A DNA stretch of 64,000 bases from positions 3,114,658 through 3,178,657 of the forward strand of contig NZ_FOJG01000002.1 in the NCBI RefSeq assembly GCF_900110835.1, in the 5' to 3' direction. Numbering within the stretch: the first letter of the stretch is position 1; every line of letters begins with the position of its first letter. Positions 44,061 through 52,441 of the stretch are shown here, piece by piece. Both the position numbers and the translations under genes were made by a program. The stretch is from Chitinophaga arvensicola. Its GTDB lineage: Bacteria; Bacteroidota; Bacteroidia; Chitinophagales; Chitinophagaceae. The notes beneath the pieces are model-generated. The model had not been told where the DNA came from and did no database searches. It saw only the letters and a list, made by a program, of their open reading frames with translations.

Positions 44061-44801
44061 ATGGCAACTACAGGCATCCATATAGGCACCTCCGGCTGGA
44101 GCTACCGGCACTGGCGGGAAATATTCTATCCAAAGGAATTGAAGCCCACTGATTATCTCTCCTGGTACGCCAAAACTTTTAAGGTAACAGAAATCAATAC
44201 TAGCTTCTATCACCTGCCCCGGTTATCTACCGTGGAAGGATGGATCGAAAAAGTACCAGCACGTTTCTATTTCTGTCCGAAAATCAGCCGCTATGTGACC
44301 CACGTAAAACGACTGACTGATCCGGAAGAATCACTCCCAAAATTCTTCGACCTCTTTAATCCTTTTAAAAAGCACCTGGGACCGGTGCTGCTGCAACTCC
44401 CGCCCTCTGCAGCTTTCGAGGCAGACAGGGCAGATCATTTTTTCCAGGTACTCACAAAAAACTATGGTGATTATCATTTTGCACTGGAAGCACGGCATAA
44501 AAGCTGGTTGTCGGAAGAAGCCACTGCGATGTTGCAGCAATACAAGATCGCATGGGTCATCGCCCTCTCCGGAAACAGGTGGCCATATGCAGAAACAATT
44601 ACCGCCAAACACATCTATCTCCGCTTCCATGGCCCCAATGGCAGATATGATGCCTTATACCCGGAAAAACTCATCACGGAATATGCAGGGAAAATAAAAG
44701 AATGGCAACAGGATAAACATACCGTCTGGGCTTTCTTTAACAACGACGGCCACGGCTATGCTTTGCAGAATGCACAACAATTAATCACCCTACTCAAATA
44801 A
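44061..44801 (+). CDS. DUF72 family protein
   Basis: A 246-residue protein with the DUF72 TIM-barrel pattern: HIGTSGWSYRHWREIFYP, the EINTSFYHLP strand, FCPKISRYVTH and LLQLPPSAAFE. Some members are linked to DNA or tRNA modification, but the biochemical role is unknown. Its last 12 bp overlap the 3' end of the convergent Fpg/Nei gene, so no terminator exists between them. The next plus-strand terminator is at 45613-45647, beyond the whole Fpg gene. Confidence 0.9.
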   Translation: MATTGIHIGTSGWSYRHWREIFYPKELKPTDYLSWYAKTFKVTEINTSFYHLPRLSTVEGWIEKVPARFYFCPKISRYVTHVKRLTDPEESLPKFFDLFNPFKKHLGPVLLQLPPSAAFEADRADHFFQVLTKNYGDYHFALEARHKSWLSEEATAMLQQYKIAWVIALSGNRWPYAETITAKHIYLRFHGPNGRYDALYPEKLITEYAGKIKEWQQDKHTVWAFFNNDGHGYALQNAQQLITLLK

Positions 44802-45569
44802 CACCTGCTCATCTGTATAATAGGTTTTGCGGCCACCACCAGTGTCCTTCTTAATGGGCGCACCATCGGGGCTTTCCGTTAATTTGGCGTTATGCACCAG
44901 CATAAAATCCCTCACCTCCCCATTAATGATGTCCGGGTTACTTTTCAGGATCTTCTTTTCTGCCCCTTCCAGGATCTTTTTGATAGATTTCAATAATGCT
45001 TTGATAGACGCATCCGGAATTTTATTGCAGATAGAAAAAGGAGAAATCTTTGCATCCCACAAAATATCGTCCGCATAAGCGTTTCCGATACCGAGTACAT
45101 TATGCTGATCGAGCAGATATTTTTTTATATTGATTTTCTTTTTGGCCAGCTGCTCTTTCAGATAGCTTTCATTAAATTCTTTCGATAAAGCGTCCGGCGC
45201 GGTTTTAGGTTCCGGGTCCAGGAAGATATTCGCTGCACCCTGGAAATCCGTAAGCACCAGCCCGTCGCCACCGGTAAACAACAATTCTACTATCGTATAT
45301 TTTTGTTCATTTTCTTTATCAAAGAAATACAATTTCCCATGCAACATGAGGTGCATACCGAGCACATGCCCGTTTTTAAATACAAAATGCAGTTCTTTCC
45401 CCACCCGTTGAATATGATCCAGCGGCTGTCCCTCCAACGCCTCTTTCAGGGCCTTCTCTGTAGTATGTAATTTCTTCGCATTTTTCACCGTGAGGGTGGT
45501 GAGCTTTTTATGTAGCAGTTTCTTTTCAAGGTTGTGCTTAAACGCTTGCAAATCGGGTAATTCTGGCAT
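44790..45569 (-). CDS. Fpg/Nei family DNA glycosylase with zincless C-terminus
   Basis: A 259-residue protein. The start at 45569 is fixed by MPELPDLQ: Pro2 and Glu3 are the catalytic residues exposed after Met removal. The frame extends upstream but would bury them. The helix-two-turn-helix (LLDQHNVLGIGNAYADDILW) is clear. The C-terminus (GGGRKTYYTDEQVLFE) has no Cys residues, so the usual zinc finger is replaced by a zincless finger as in NEIL1-like proteins. It would excise oxidised bases. It overlaps DUF72 by 12 bp convergently. Confidence 0.9.
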   Translation of the reverse strand: MPELPDLQAFKHNLEKKLLHKKLTTLTVKNAKKLHTTEKALKEALEGQPLDHIQRVGKELHFVFKNGHVLGMHLMLHGKLYFFDKENEQKYTIVELLFTGGDGLVLTDFQGAANIFLDPEPKTAPDALSKEFNESYLKEQLAKKKINIKKYLLDQHNVLGIGNAYADDILWDAKISPFSICNKIPDASIKALLKSIKKILEGAEKKILKSNPDIINGEVRDFMLVHNAKLTESPDGAPIKKDTGGGRKTYYTDEQVLFE

Positions 45570-45612
45570 GATGGATATTTTAAAGAAAATTAACGATTCC
45601 GGGGGAAATAAT

Positions 45613-45647
45613 AAAGGACCGGCAATAATAACCGGCCCTTCTTTTTT
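45613..45647 (+). terminator. Plus-strand terminator upstream of the Fpg/Nei gene
   Basis: AAGGaCCGG pairs with CCGGcCCTT (one mismatch) around a 9-base loop, followed by CTTTTTT. On the plus strand it is the first stop signal after DUF72, 0.8 kb beyond its stop. On the minus strand it would lie in the Fpg/Nei leader. Confidence 0.55.
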
Positions 45648-45844
45648 ATGGCAGTTTTCTCTTCTTACAAAACGTCTCCTCAAAGATAAAAACTACAAAA
45701 CATACGCTTATACTGATATTGTCCGGCATTTAACGAAAATTTGCCACTTATACACATTTTTCATGTATGTGAACAGCATGTTAAAAAATGTCCGGGAGCG
45801 GCCTCAGACGGCCTTCTTCAAGACATTCCCACTGCAAAAATCGT

Positions 45845-45852
45845 TATCTTTG
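45845..45852 (+). promoter_or_regulatory. -7 box TATCTTTG for the L,D-transpeptidase gene
   Basis: An exact TAnnTTTG match 47 bp before the ATG at 45900. It supports the start at 45900 rather than the much longer upstream frame. The -33 box is poor. Confidence 0.5.
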
Positions 45853-45899
45853 GAGCTTATGCCTTTTCTCTAAACCAAATTAAAACACGGAGTGTGAAC

Positions 45900-46649
45900 A
45901 TGACAGTGAAGCAAACGATCAAACCGTTAATTTTTGTTATTACTATTTGCAGCTTTGCATTTCTTTTTACAAACCTTACCACACCGGAAAAATCTACTGC
46001 GGCCATTCAACCGGCAACAGCAGTAAAAGTGGATTCTTCCCAACGGGAAAGTCTATACGATAACATGCGGTTGGATACCCTCGGTCTTTCCAGGGAAGCG
46101 TTCGATAATGCCATGATTGGCTACGAACACCTGGAAGAGAGCGGCCGGATTAAAAATCCCGATGTGTTGTCTATTATCGACTTCTCCCTACCCAGCACCA
46201 AAAAGCGTTTGTTTGTAATAGATCTTAAAAATAAACTGTTACTCTTCAACACGCTGGTATCTCATGGCAGAAATTCCGGTAAAGATATCGCCAATGCTTT
46301 TTCAAACCAGATGAACAGCTTTAAGAGCAGCCTTGGTTTCTATATCACCGGCGATACCTATAATGGTGAACATGGCTTATCCCTTCGACTGGAAGGCGAA
46401 GAAGCCGGTATCAATGACAATGCCCTCAGCAGAGGTATTGTAATGCACAGCGCCAATTATGTAAATGAAAATCTGGGCAAAGCACAGGGCTATATCGGCC
46501 GCAGCCTGGGATGCCCTGCTATCCCCGAAAATATCCACCGTAAAGTAATCGGAAGTATCAGAAATGGCACCTGCCTGTTCCTGTACAGCCCGGATAAATA
46601 TTATTCCGCGCATACCAGGATCCTCGTTAAAGGCAGCACCGCCTCCTGA
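45900..46649 (+). CDS. L,D-transpeptidase catalytic domain protein (YkuD_2-like)
   Basis: A 249-residue exported or membrane-anchored protein with N-terminal hydrophobic segment (LIFVITICSFAFLFTNL). The catalytic Cys and His lie in VMHSANYV and GRSLGCPAIP, the signature of the murein L,D-transpeptidase catalytic family. It would cross-link or modify peptidoglycan, or act as a carboxypeptidase. Its stop abuts the stop of a second L,D-transpeptidase gene on the other strand. Confidence 0.9.
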   Translation: MTVKQTIKPLIFVITICSFAFLFTNLTTPEKSTAAIQPATAVKVDSSQRESLYDNMRLDTLGLSREAFDNAMIGYEHLEESGRIKNPDVLSIIDFSLPSTKKRLFVIDLKNKLLLFNTLVSHGRNSGKDIANAFSNQMNSFKSSLGFYITGDTYNGEHGLSLRLEGEEAGINDNALSRGIVMHSANYVNENLGKAQGYIGRSLGCPAIPENIHRKVIGSIRNGTCLFLYSPDKYYSAHTRILVKGSTAS

Positions 46650-48209
46650 TTACTTAAATAATTTTTCTTTAAAGACCGCATCATGTCCATATACATCGGA
46701 GGCAAAGTATAATTTGTCTCCGTTTGTCCATGCCGTGAAGTAGGTAATGATGACCGGCACCGGGTTCTTTACTGCTACAAACTTTTCCTTTCCGCTGTTC
46801 ATAGCACTGTCTATTTTTTCGTTCGTCCATTGAGGAGAGTCTTCCAGAACAAACTGCGCCATTTTTACCGGATCTTTCAGCCGGATACAACCATGACTGT
46901 AAGCCCGGTTATCGCGCTCAAACAAACCCTTCTCAGGCGTATCATGAAAGTAGATATTATAACTATTGGGAAACAGGAATTTCACCTTACCCAGTGCGTT
47001 ATGCTGGCCGGGCAACTGGCGGATCACGGGTAAACCGTTCGCTTCCCCGGTTACTTCCATATGCTTGGAAGCCAGGTATTTCTTATTCCGTTGAATAGCC
47101 GGCAGGATCTCTTTTCTGACAATGCTCCGGGGAATATTCCAGTAAGGACTGAACACTACCTGGTTCAGCATACCGGAAAACATAGTAGTGCTATGCCCTT
47201 CTTTTCCCACTACAATGTCCATATCAAATAAGCGTTTATCCCCGTCCGTTACATGCAGTACAAAAGCAGGTATGTTCACCAGGATCAGCTTCCCCTGTGG
47301 TTTCACCGGCATCCACTTCATGCGTTCCATATTCACCAGTAACTGCTGCAGCCGCTCTTCAGCGGGCACATTCAGGGCTTTCACCACGGTATCATTCAGC
47401 ACACCGTTTTGCGTATACCCGTTACTGTTACGGAAAGCATTGATGGCTGTTTCCAGTTCATCGGTGAATACGGCGCTGCTGTCATTATTTTTCAGCTCAC
47501 CTGTGAGGGAAAGTCGTTTTTTCACGGCTATTATTTCGGGAGATGACTGACCTTTCTTTAGTCCCTTCTTTATATCCGGTATTTGCACCCAGCCGCCCTT
47601 ACCAGCGTATTCCCGGTAAGCTTTAAGTGGGGCTTTCATAGCAGCTACTGCCGGAAATACTTTATCATCTGTTTTTAACATAGAGTCTGCCAGCGCCATG
47701 GCGGGATAACGTTGTGCTGGTACCATATGTTCCAGCTGGTCAATGCTGCCGCCTGTTTCCCTGAAATAGTTGATCAGCCGCCAGGTAAGTTGCAGTTCTG
47801 TTTTAACCATTTCTTTGTCGCCGGCGCTGATGCTCAGGCTGTCTTCATCCATAAGTGCATTCAGTCGCTTATCCAGTGCCCGGTTGCTGGTACTGTCTTT
47901 ACTGTAGTTATACAAACTGCGGAAAGCGGCCGCCTGTTCTACAGGTCCACGGCTGTCGAGCCAGGCGAACTCAAAGTTGCGGGCATTATAAAAACTACGC
48001 AGCCGGTTGGCAGTAGTATCATCCAGCTTTTCAGCAGTAATAAACGCAGCGATCGCCGAACTGTCCAGGAACAGGTCGTTATAAGCATTTTCACGCGTAA
48101 TACCGGTATTCACCGGGCTGATGTGCGCATCTGACGTTGCAGGAGCAGAAGGGGAGCTACAGCCTTGCAGGATGTAAGCGAACAATGTAATCAGTAATAG
48201 CCTTTTCAT
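46650..48209 (-). CDS. L,D-transpeptidase of YcbB/LdtD type, lipoprotein
   Basis: A predicted 519-residue lipoprotein starting MKRLLLITLFAYILQGCSSP with lipobox LQGC. The frame extends 41 codons upstream, but the lipoprotein signal fixes the start. A scaffold domain (about 70-220) leads to a peptidoglycan-binding domain (KKRLSLTGELKNND, AINAFRNSNGYTQNG) and the YkuD domain ending with RAYSHGCIRLKDP, which holds catalytic His and Cys. It makes 3-3 cross-links in peptidoglycan. Its convergent neighbour is a smaller transpeptidase. Confidence 0.92.
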   Translation of the reverse strand: MKRLLLITLFAYILQGCSSPSAPATSDAHISPVNTGITRENAYNDLFLDSSAIAAFITAEKLDDTTANRLRSFYNARNFEFAWLDSRGPVEQAAAFRSLYNYSKDSTSNRALDKRLNALMDEDSLSISAGDKEMVKTELQLTWRLINYFRETGGSIDQLEHMVPAQRYPAMALADSMLKTDDKVFPAVAAMKAPLKAYREYAGKGGWVQIPDIKKGLKKGQSSPEIIAVKKRLSLTGELKNNDSSAVFTDELETAINAFRNSNGYTQNGVLNDTVVKALNVPAEERLQQLLVNMERMKWMPVKPQGKLILVNIPAFVLHVTDGDKRLFDMDIVVGKEGHSTTMFSGMLNQVVFSPYWNIPRSIVRKEILPAIQRNKKYLASKHMEVTGEANGLPVIRQLPGQHNALGKVKFLFPNSYNIYFHDTPEKGLFERDNRAYSHGCIRLKDPVKMAQFVLEDSPQWTNEKIDSAMNSGKEKFVAVKNPVPVIITYFTAWTNGDKLYFASDVYGHDAVFKEKLFK

Positions 48210-48316
48210 ACCGGACATCCTGCAAAATGAAAGCCGGTTCCCATAAGCCCGCTTACAGCCGCTAAAAGGGCCATCGACGTAGCTGGCAGGGAACAAACTG
48301 TGCATATACGGCAACA

Positions 48317-48349
48317 AAAAGTCCCCCTGCAAAACGCAGGAGGACTTTT
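48317..48349 (-). terminator. Terminator after the collagen-like lipoprotein gene
   Basis: A 14-bp stem (base AAAAGTCC, one mismatch) closes the 5-base loop AAAAC, followed by a T-run on the minus strand. It lies 27 bp after the stop at 48376. Confidence 0.75.
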
Positions 48350-48375
48350 ATATTTCTTAATATATTTATAGCTAT

Positions 48376-48963
48376 CTAATCTTTCAGTCCCAGGTAACGT
48401 TGAACAGATTTATAATCTTTCCAATCTACCACATTCGCACTACGCGCAGCTACTCCACCTGGTATCAGCACATAACGGAACTGCTGGATAATTTTCTGAC
48501 CCGGGAAATTACCACTTGAAAAATCATGGCTGGCAATGATAGTAAGGCCGCCTTCTTCCGCACGGAAGCTTACAAACAGGTAAGGATCTACATAAGGTAA
48601 AGGCACAATATAAGGGTGATCAGCAGAATCGAGATTAAAATAAACATTGATTGTTCCTTTGGTAAGGATGTCTTTAGTCAGTTTAGGAACATCTACAAAG
48701 CCAACAAAACCATCAGTGGTAGCTACGTTGTTCTGATCCCGGATGGTATCAAATGTCACATTTAACCACTGTGAATAAATTACATTGGCAACACCGGTAT
48801 CTCCTTTGGGACCATTAGCACCAGCGGGACCAGCAGGACCGGCAGGGCCAGCTGCACCCGGATTTCCGGCAGGACCCTGCGCGCCATCTTTGGAACAGGC
48901 GGCAAAAGCCACAAGGGCAGCAAATAAAAACATCAAGGGCAGGTGACGGGAGGAAAGTTTCAT
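48376..48963 (-). CDS. Collagen-like repeat lipoprotein
   Basis: A 195-residue lipoprotein (lipobox FAAC) whose mature N-terminus has ten Gly-X-Y triplets rich in GPA, starting right after the lipid anchor (GAQ, GPA, GNP, GAA, three GPA, GAN, GPK, GDT). A globular domain of about 130 residues follows with no recognised family. Collagen-like stalks trimerise and extend a head from the cell surface. Here the stalk is short. Its function is unknown. Confidence 0.85.
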   Translation of the reverse strand: MKLSSRHLPLMFLFAALVAFAACSKDGAQGPAGNPGAAGPAGPAGPAGANGPKGDTGVANVIYSQWLNVTFDTIRDQNNVATTDGFVGFVDVPKLTKDILTKGTINVYFNLDSADHPYIVPLPYVDPYLFVSFRAEEGGLTIIASHDFSSGNFPGQKIIQQFRYVLIPGGVAARSANVVDWKDYKSVQRYLGLKD

Positions 48964-49084
48964 AATGAAGGATTTTGGATGATTTAAATAATTCTTTTAT
49001 ATGGCGACAGATTCGAGGCAACGGGATCAATAACGCTCCCGTTAATATACAAAAAAACAAATAACAAGAAGCGCATAATTTAGT

Positions 49085-49144
49085 TCAAAGTGTAATCCGT
49101 AATCCCACGCCAATAGCGAAAAATTTAAAAGTATCCAAAACCAT
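49085..49144 (-). pseudogene. Possible 3' remnant of an outer-membrane beta-barrel gene
   Basis: A 19-codon frame on the minus strand reads MVLDTFKFFAIGVGLRITL and stops at 49085. The alternating FKFFAIGVGLRITL ending resembles the last strand of a Bacteroidota outer-membrane barrel. It follows directly after the terminator at 49145-49187 and has no barrel body upstream. It may be the scar of a deleted gene or coincidence. Confidence 0.25.
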
Positions 49145-49187
49145 AAAAGAGAAAGGGGCTTCCTATAATGAAGCCCCTTTCTCTTTT
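49145..49187 (-). terminator. Perfect 18-bp terminator hairpin after the phospholipase C gene
   Basis: AAAAGAGAAAGGGGCTTC and its complement close a 7-base loop. The arms end in A- and T-runs, so it can act in both directions. It lies 17 bp after the phospholipase stop at 49204. Confidence 0.8.
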
Positions 49188-49203
49188 ATCGTACTGCTTA
49201 TTT

Positions 49204-51741
49204 TTATACTCTTCCCATCACCGGATCGCTGATGCTTTCCTTGCCGGTTTCCACCCTGCCGGCATAACGCTGCTCAAAAGAAGCACTACCCGTTGTCTTC
49301 ACGGAGAAATCATACCAGCCCTGGCTTTTAGACAGATCTATTACCAATGTAGCGGTAGTGCGGCCCGCCACCGTTTTCTTCAGCTCTCCTTTGTGATAAC
49401 CCAGATCATTGATCGCAAAAGTAACTGCGGCCGCTCCATGGTTGATCAACTTCAATTCCACGCTGCCGGTCAGTTTCTTACTGTTGGTCAACCCGCGCTG
49501 ATAACCACACTGTACTTCTACCTGCGGATCATTGGCATCTCCGGCAAATTCCCGGAAAAAGCCATTGGGACCATATACCCTCAGGTGATAATGTGCCGCA
49601 TCAAAAGCCGCCAATGGCCAGGTATCTTTCAGCTGATCTCCTGCTTTTACCGCATAAGACCAGGTACGTACCGGCTCCATAGTTTGCGTGGCTTCCTGTA
49701 AGTATTTACCCGGTGCATATACGTTGAAAGGTGAGCCTGCCGCCTGTTTACCAAAGATCTTGTTACCCGCTTCAAAGCTGATCTCAAAAGTTTTCTTATC
49801 TGCTCCCAGCTTGCCTCCTACATATAATTCATAAGGCAGTGCATTGGAAACGCGCGTTCCTTTTTCCTGCTTAGGCATCCATTCTGCGTTGGCCGGATCT
49901 GTATTGATCTTCTCTATTTCAGCAGCTGTCAGCAGTTTAAATTCATCCGGCAGCTTCTTGAATTTTGCGTTGTAGATCGTTTCTATGAACTCATTCCTTT
50001 CCGGGAAAGGCACGGTAATTTTTTCACCATTGAAAGGCCGGAATACGGAGGTCAGATCGCTGCACACCGTACGGCGCCATGCGGAAATATTAGTTTCCTT
50101 AATGGGCTTCCCTGTTTTGTGTTGCAGGAAATGCTCCATCAGCTGAATGATAGAGGTATGGTCACAAACCTGTGAGTTCACATAACCACCACGACTCCAC
50201 GGAGAAGCGATCACCAGAGGTACCCGGTAACCCAGTCCGATAGGGCTCTCGTGGATCTCATCTGCTCCCAGGTATTTCTTCGCCTGCTCTTCTTCCTTTG
50301 TTACGTATTCAATACCAGTATCAATGCCTGCGGAAACTTTACCGGTGCCGGGTTTATGCGGTGCGGTAAATGGCGGTACGTGGTCGAAATAGCCATCATT
50401 TTCATCATAACATAAAATGAAGATGGTCTTTTTCCATACTTCTTCCTGTTTGGTTAATATATCCAGTACTTCCGATACATACCAGGCGCCATACCAGGGC
50501 GATCCAGGGTGATCAGAAAACTCGCCCGGTGCTACCAGCCAGGATACGGTAGGCAGTTTGCCCTCGTTTACATCTGTTCTGAACTGGTGGAGGATATCTC
50601 CTTTCGGCACTTCTACGGTTCTTTCGGTATCACCGTCCTTGTACCTCAGGGTTTCCAGTTCGTGGTAGTCCGGATCGGCTATATTAGTGGTAAATGCTTT
50701 ATTGTGGAGGTTCTGGGCGCGCTGCGACAGCTTCTCGAAATTGGCCCGGGTAAACTTTTCTGCGTCGCTGGTAGTGCGCGTCAGCTCTTCTTTACGTTGT
50801 GCCAGCTTTTTCTTCAGCTTCTCCGCTTCTTCACCGGAAACGGTGGCCAGCTTAGTTTCTAGTTCTTTTATTTCGCCAGGCAATGCCTGCAGCCTGCGTT
50901 GCAGGTATTGAATATGACCGGTAGCAAAACGAACATTAAAGGCGGCAAACCATTCTATCGGGTTATCGGTAAAATTGGCCAGCATCCCATCCTTCTCGCC
51001 TTCCAATCCGGCGGCACTGATTTCATTCTGGTAAATTTTCCAGGATACGCCATTGTCTTCCAGGCGTTCCGGGAAACTGGTCCAATGCGCTTCCCGGCCA
51101 TAGTCTACATCTTCATTCCATACATTGGCTTTGGATTGCGCATTCTGTTCATCGCGCAGGGTGCCGGTCCACAGGTAAAGGCGGTTCGGCGTGGTACCTG
51201 TCAGGGAAGAACAGAAATTCTGGTCGCAGATAGTAAAAGCATCTGCCAGGGAATAGTAAAACGGAAGATCTTCCCGGTTATAATATCCAAGGGTGAGCGG
51301 CATAGGCGCCCATTCTTTATTGCCGGATTTTTTCACCAGCAACCACTTGTCGTACTTCCCATTGTTACGGGCATTTACCTGGTTCCCCCACGAATGCGGC
51401 AAACTGCTCATCCAGGTGGCTTTGGTGTCTTTCAGGTTTAACCGGAAAGGAGCATACGTTTCATTCTTGGCATTGCTCTGCAGCCACACCAGGTTTCTGT
51501 TGGGCAGCTGAATTGCACGGGGATCGTTATAGCCCCGCACTCCCCGCAGGGTGCCATAACAGTGGTCAAAGGAGCGGTTCTCCTGCATGAGGATCACCAC
51601 ATGCTCCGCATCCAGGAATGTGGTACCAGGCTTGGGATCAATGGCCATTGCCCGTTGAATAGAGGCAGGCAAGGCACTAAAAACGCCGGCAGCACCGGAT
51701 AGCAGCGCTGCTTTCTTAATAAAATCTCTTCTGTTATCCAT
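49204..51741 (-). CDS. Phosphocholine-specific phospholipase C, Tat-exported
   Basis: An 845-residue enzyme with an N-terminal Tat signal (NRRDFIKKAALLSGAAGV). The phosphoesterase domain (about 40-570) has the motif HVVILMQENRSFDHCYGTLRG, the SSLTGTTPNRLYLWTGT segment and the metal-binding CYDENDGYFDHVPP. A coiled insertion rich in Lys and Glu lies near 285-330. Two DUF756 beta domains follow to the C-terminus. The family (PlcH/PlcN) splits phosphatidylcholine or sphingomyelin outside the cytoplasm. The large insertion and position next to no phosphatase gene are the only oddities. Confidence 0.93.
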   Translation of the reverse strand: MDNRRDFIKKAALLSGAAGVFSALPASIQRAMAIDPKPGTTFLDAEHVVILMQENRSFDHCYGTLRGVRGYNDPRAIQLPNRNLVWLQSNAKNETYAPFRLNLKDTKATWMSSLPHSWGNQVNARNNGKYDKWLLVKKSGNKEWAPMPLTLGYYNREDLPFYYSLADAFTICDQNFCSSLTGTTPNRLYLWTGTLRDEQNAQSKANVWNEDVDYGREAHWTSFPERLEDNGVSWKIYQNEISAAGLEGEKDGMLANFTDNPIEWFAAFNVRFATGHIQYLQRRLQALPGEIKELETKLATVSGEEAEKLKKKLAQRKEELTRTTSDAEKFTRANFEKLSQRAQNLHNKAFTTNIADPDYHELETLRYKDGDTERTVEVPKGDILHQFRTDVNEGKLPTVSWLVAPGEFSDHPGSPWYGAWYVSEVLDILTKQEEVWKKTIFILCYDENDGYFDHVPPFTAPHKPGTGKVSAGIDTGIEYVTKEEEQAKKYLGADEIHESPIGLGYRVPLVIASPWSRGGYVNSQVCDHTSIIQLMEHFLQHKTGKPIKETNISAWRRTVCSDLTSVFRPFNGEKITVPFPERNEFIETIYNAKFKKLPDEFKLLTAAEIEKINTDPANAEWMPKQEKGTRVSNALPYELYVGGKLGADKKTFEISFEAGNKIFGKQAAGSPFNVYAPGKYLQEATQTMEPVRTWSYAVKAGDQLKDTWPLAAFDAAHYHLRVYGPNGFFREFAGDANDPQVEVQCGYQRGLTNSKKLTGSVELKLINHGAAAVTFAINDLGYHKGELKKTVAGRTTATLVIDLSKSQGWYDFSVKTTGSASFEQRYAGRVETGKESISDPVMGRV

Positions 51742-51885
51742 TAGTTTGACAAATTTTCATGTACACTGTAAGGGATTTATACGAAAGGTGGAAAATAGTA
51801 AAAATCTGCTGCTATCTGCTAATTCCTGTGAAGAATGGTCGTTATCTTATTATTACGGTTGTGCAATGGCAGGCGGAAACCGCCA

Positions 51886-51915
51886 ACAAAAAAGGCCCCC
51901 GTTTTCACGGAAGCC
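51886..51915 (-). terminator. Terminator after the small lipoprotein gene
   Basis: A 9-bp stem with two G-U pairs closes a GAAA loop, followed by six T on the minus strand. It lies 35 bp after the stop at 51950. The remainder of the 208-bp gap shows only a small GGCGG/CCGCC hairpin at 51872-51884. Confidence 0.65.
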
Positions 51916-51949
51916 CTGTATATATATGTTGAGAAATGGTAAAGCTGAT

Positions 51950-52363
51950 TTACTGAACAGAAGGTATCAGTACTATTTTCACCCTCACTTTGGTAGCCGG
52001 TGGCGTGGAAGCCGTACCGTTTTGTCCTTTGATATCGATTTCAACTGCCTGGGCATTGTGCGTCACTAAGTAAGTCTGGCTATTGTATACCTGCGGCAGT
52101 AGCTCATAATTCTGTGGCTCCTCGGATGAATTGGGCGCATAGCGGGCCAAAGAAACGATCACGCCATCAGTCTGATTCACATTCTTCAATTCGGGTACCG
52201 GGATTACGAAGTAATACATCCCGTTGGTATCCTGTTTCCAGTCGCCGGGGTTTAATTCGTATAAAATGGTCTGATTGGGGATCACCACTTCATTTGTTGT
52301 TTTGGTACAACCGGGCAATATAAAACCCAGTAACAACAGCGGCAGGTATAACCATGTTTTCAT
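51950..52363 (-). CDS. Small lipoprotein of unknown function
   Basis: A 137-residue lipoprotein (lipobox LPGC followed by TKTTNEVV). The remainder is mostly beta-strand and ends VRVKIVLIPSVQ. No family was recognised. It is divergent from the AraC gene at 52442 with 78 bp between starts and may share its control region. Confidence 0.75.
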   Translation of the reverse strand: MKTWLYLPLLLLGFILPGCTKTTNEVVIPNQTILYELNPGDWKQDTNGMYYFVIPVPELKNVNQTDGVIVSLARYAPNSSEEPQNYELLPQVYNSQTYLVTHNAQAVEIDIKGQNGTASTPPATKVRVKIVLIPSVQ

Positions 52364-52423
52364 ATTGACTTGCTTTTAACTTCATTTTACCAAATACAAT
52401 GCCATAACATATAATTCCACGCT

Positions 52424-52437
52424 AATCCGTAATTTTA
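52424..52437 (+). promoter_or_regulatory. -7-like box TAATTTTA with upstream AATCCGTA before an AraC gene
   Basis: TAATTTTA at 52430-52437 differs from TAnnTTTG only in the last base and lies four bases before the ATG at 52442. The block AATCCGTA at 52424 sits at exactly the same distance from the start codon as in the AraC gene at 27201. Confidence 0.35.
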
Positions 52438-52441
52438 CTTC

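Larger units (their letters stand above)
45570..45899. other. Intergenic region of 330 bp between divergent genes
   Basis: It contains a plus-strand hairpin with a T-run (45613-45647) and the -7 box of the L,D-transpeptidase gene (45845-45852). An open frame crosses it on the plus strand but starts with no support and only extends the transpeptidase frame upstream. Confidence 0.6.

Noticed and set aside
45490..45873. 127-codon plus-strand frame across the Fpg/Nei start
   Set aside because: It overlaps the glycosylase start and a terminator, and the translation has no recognisable feature.
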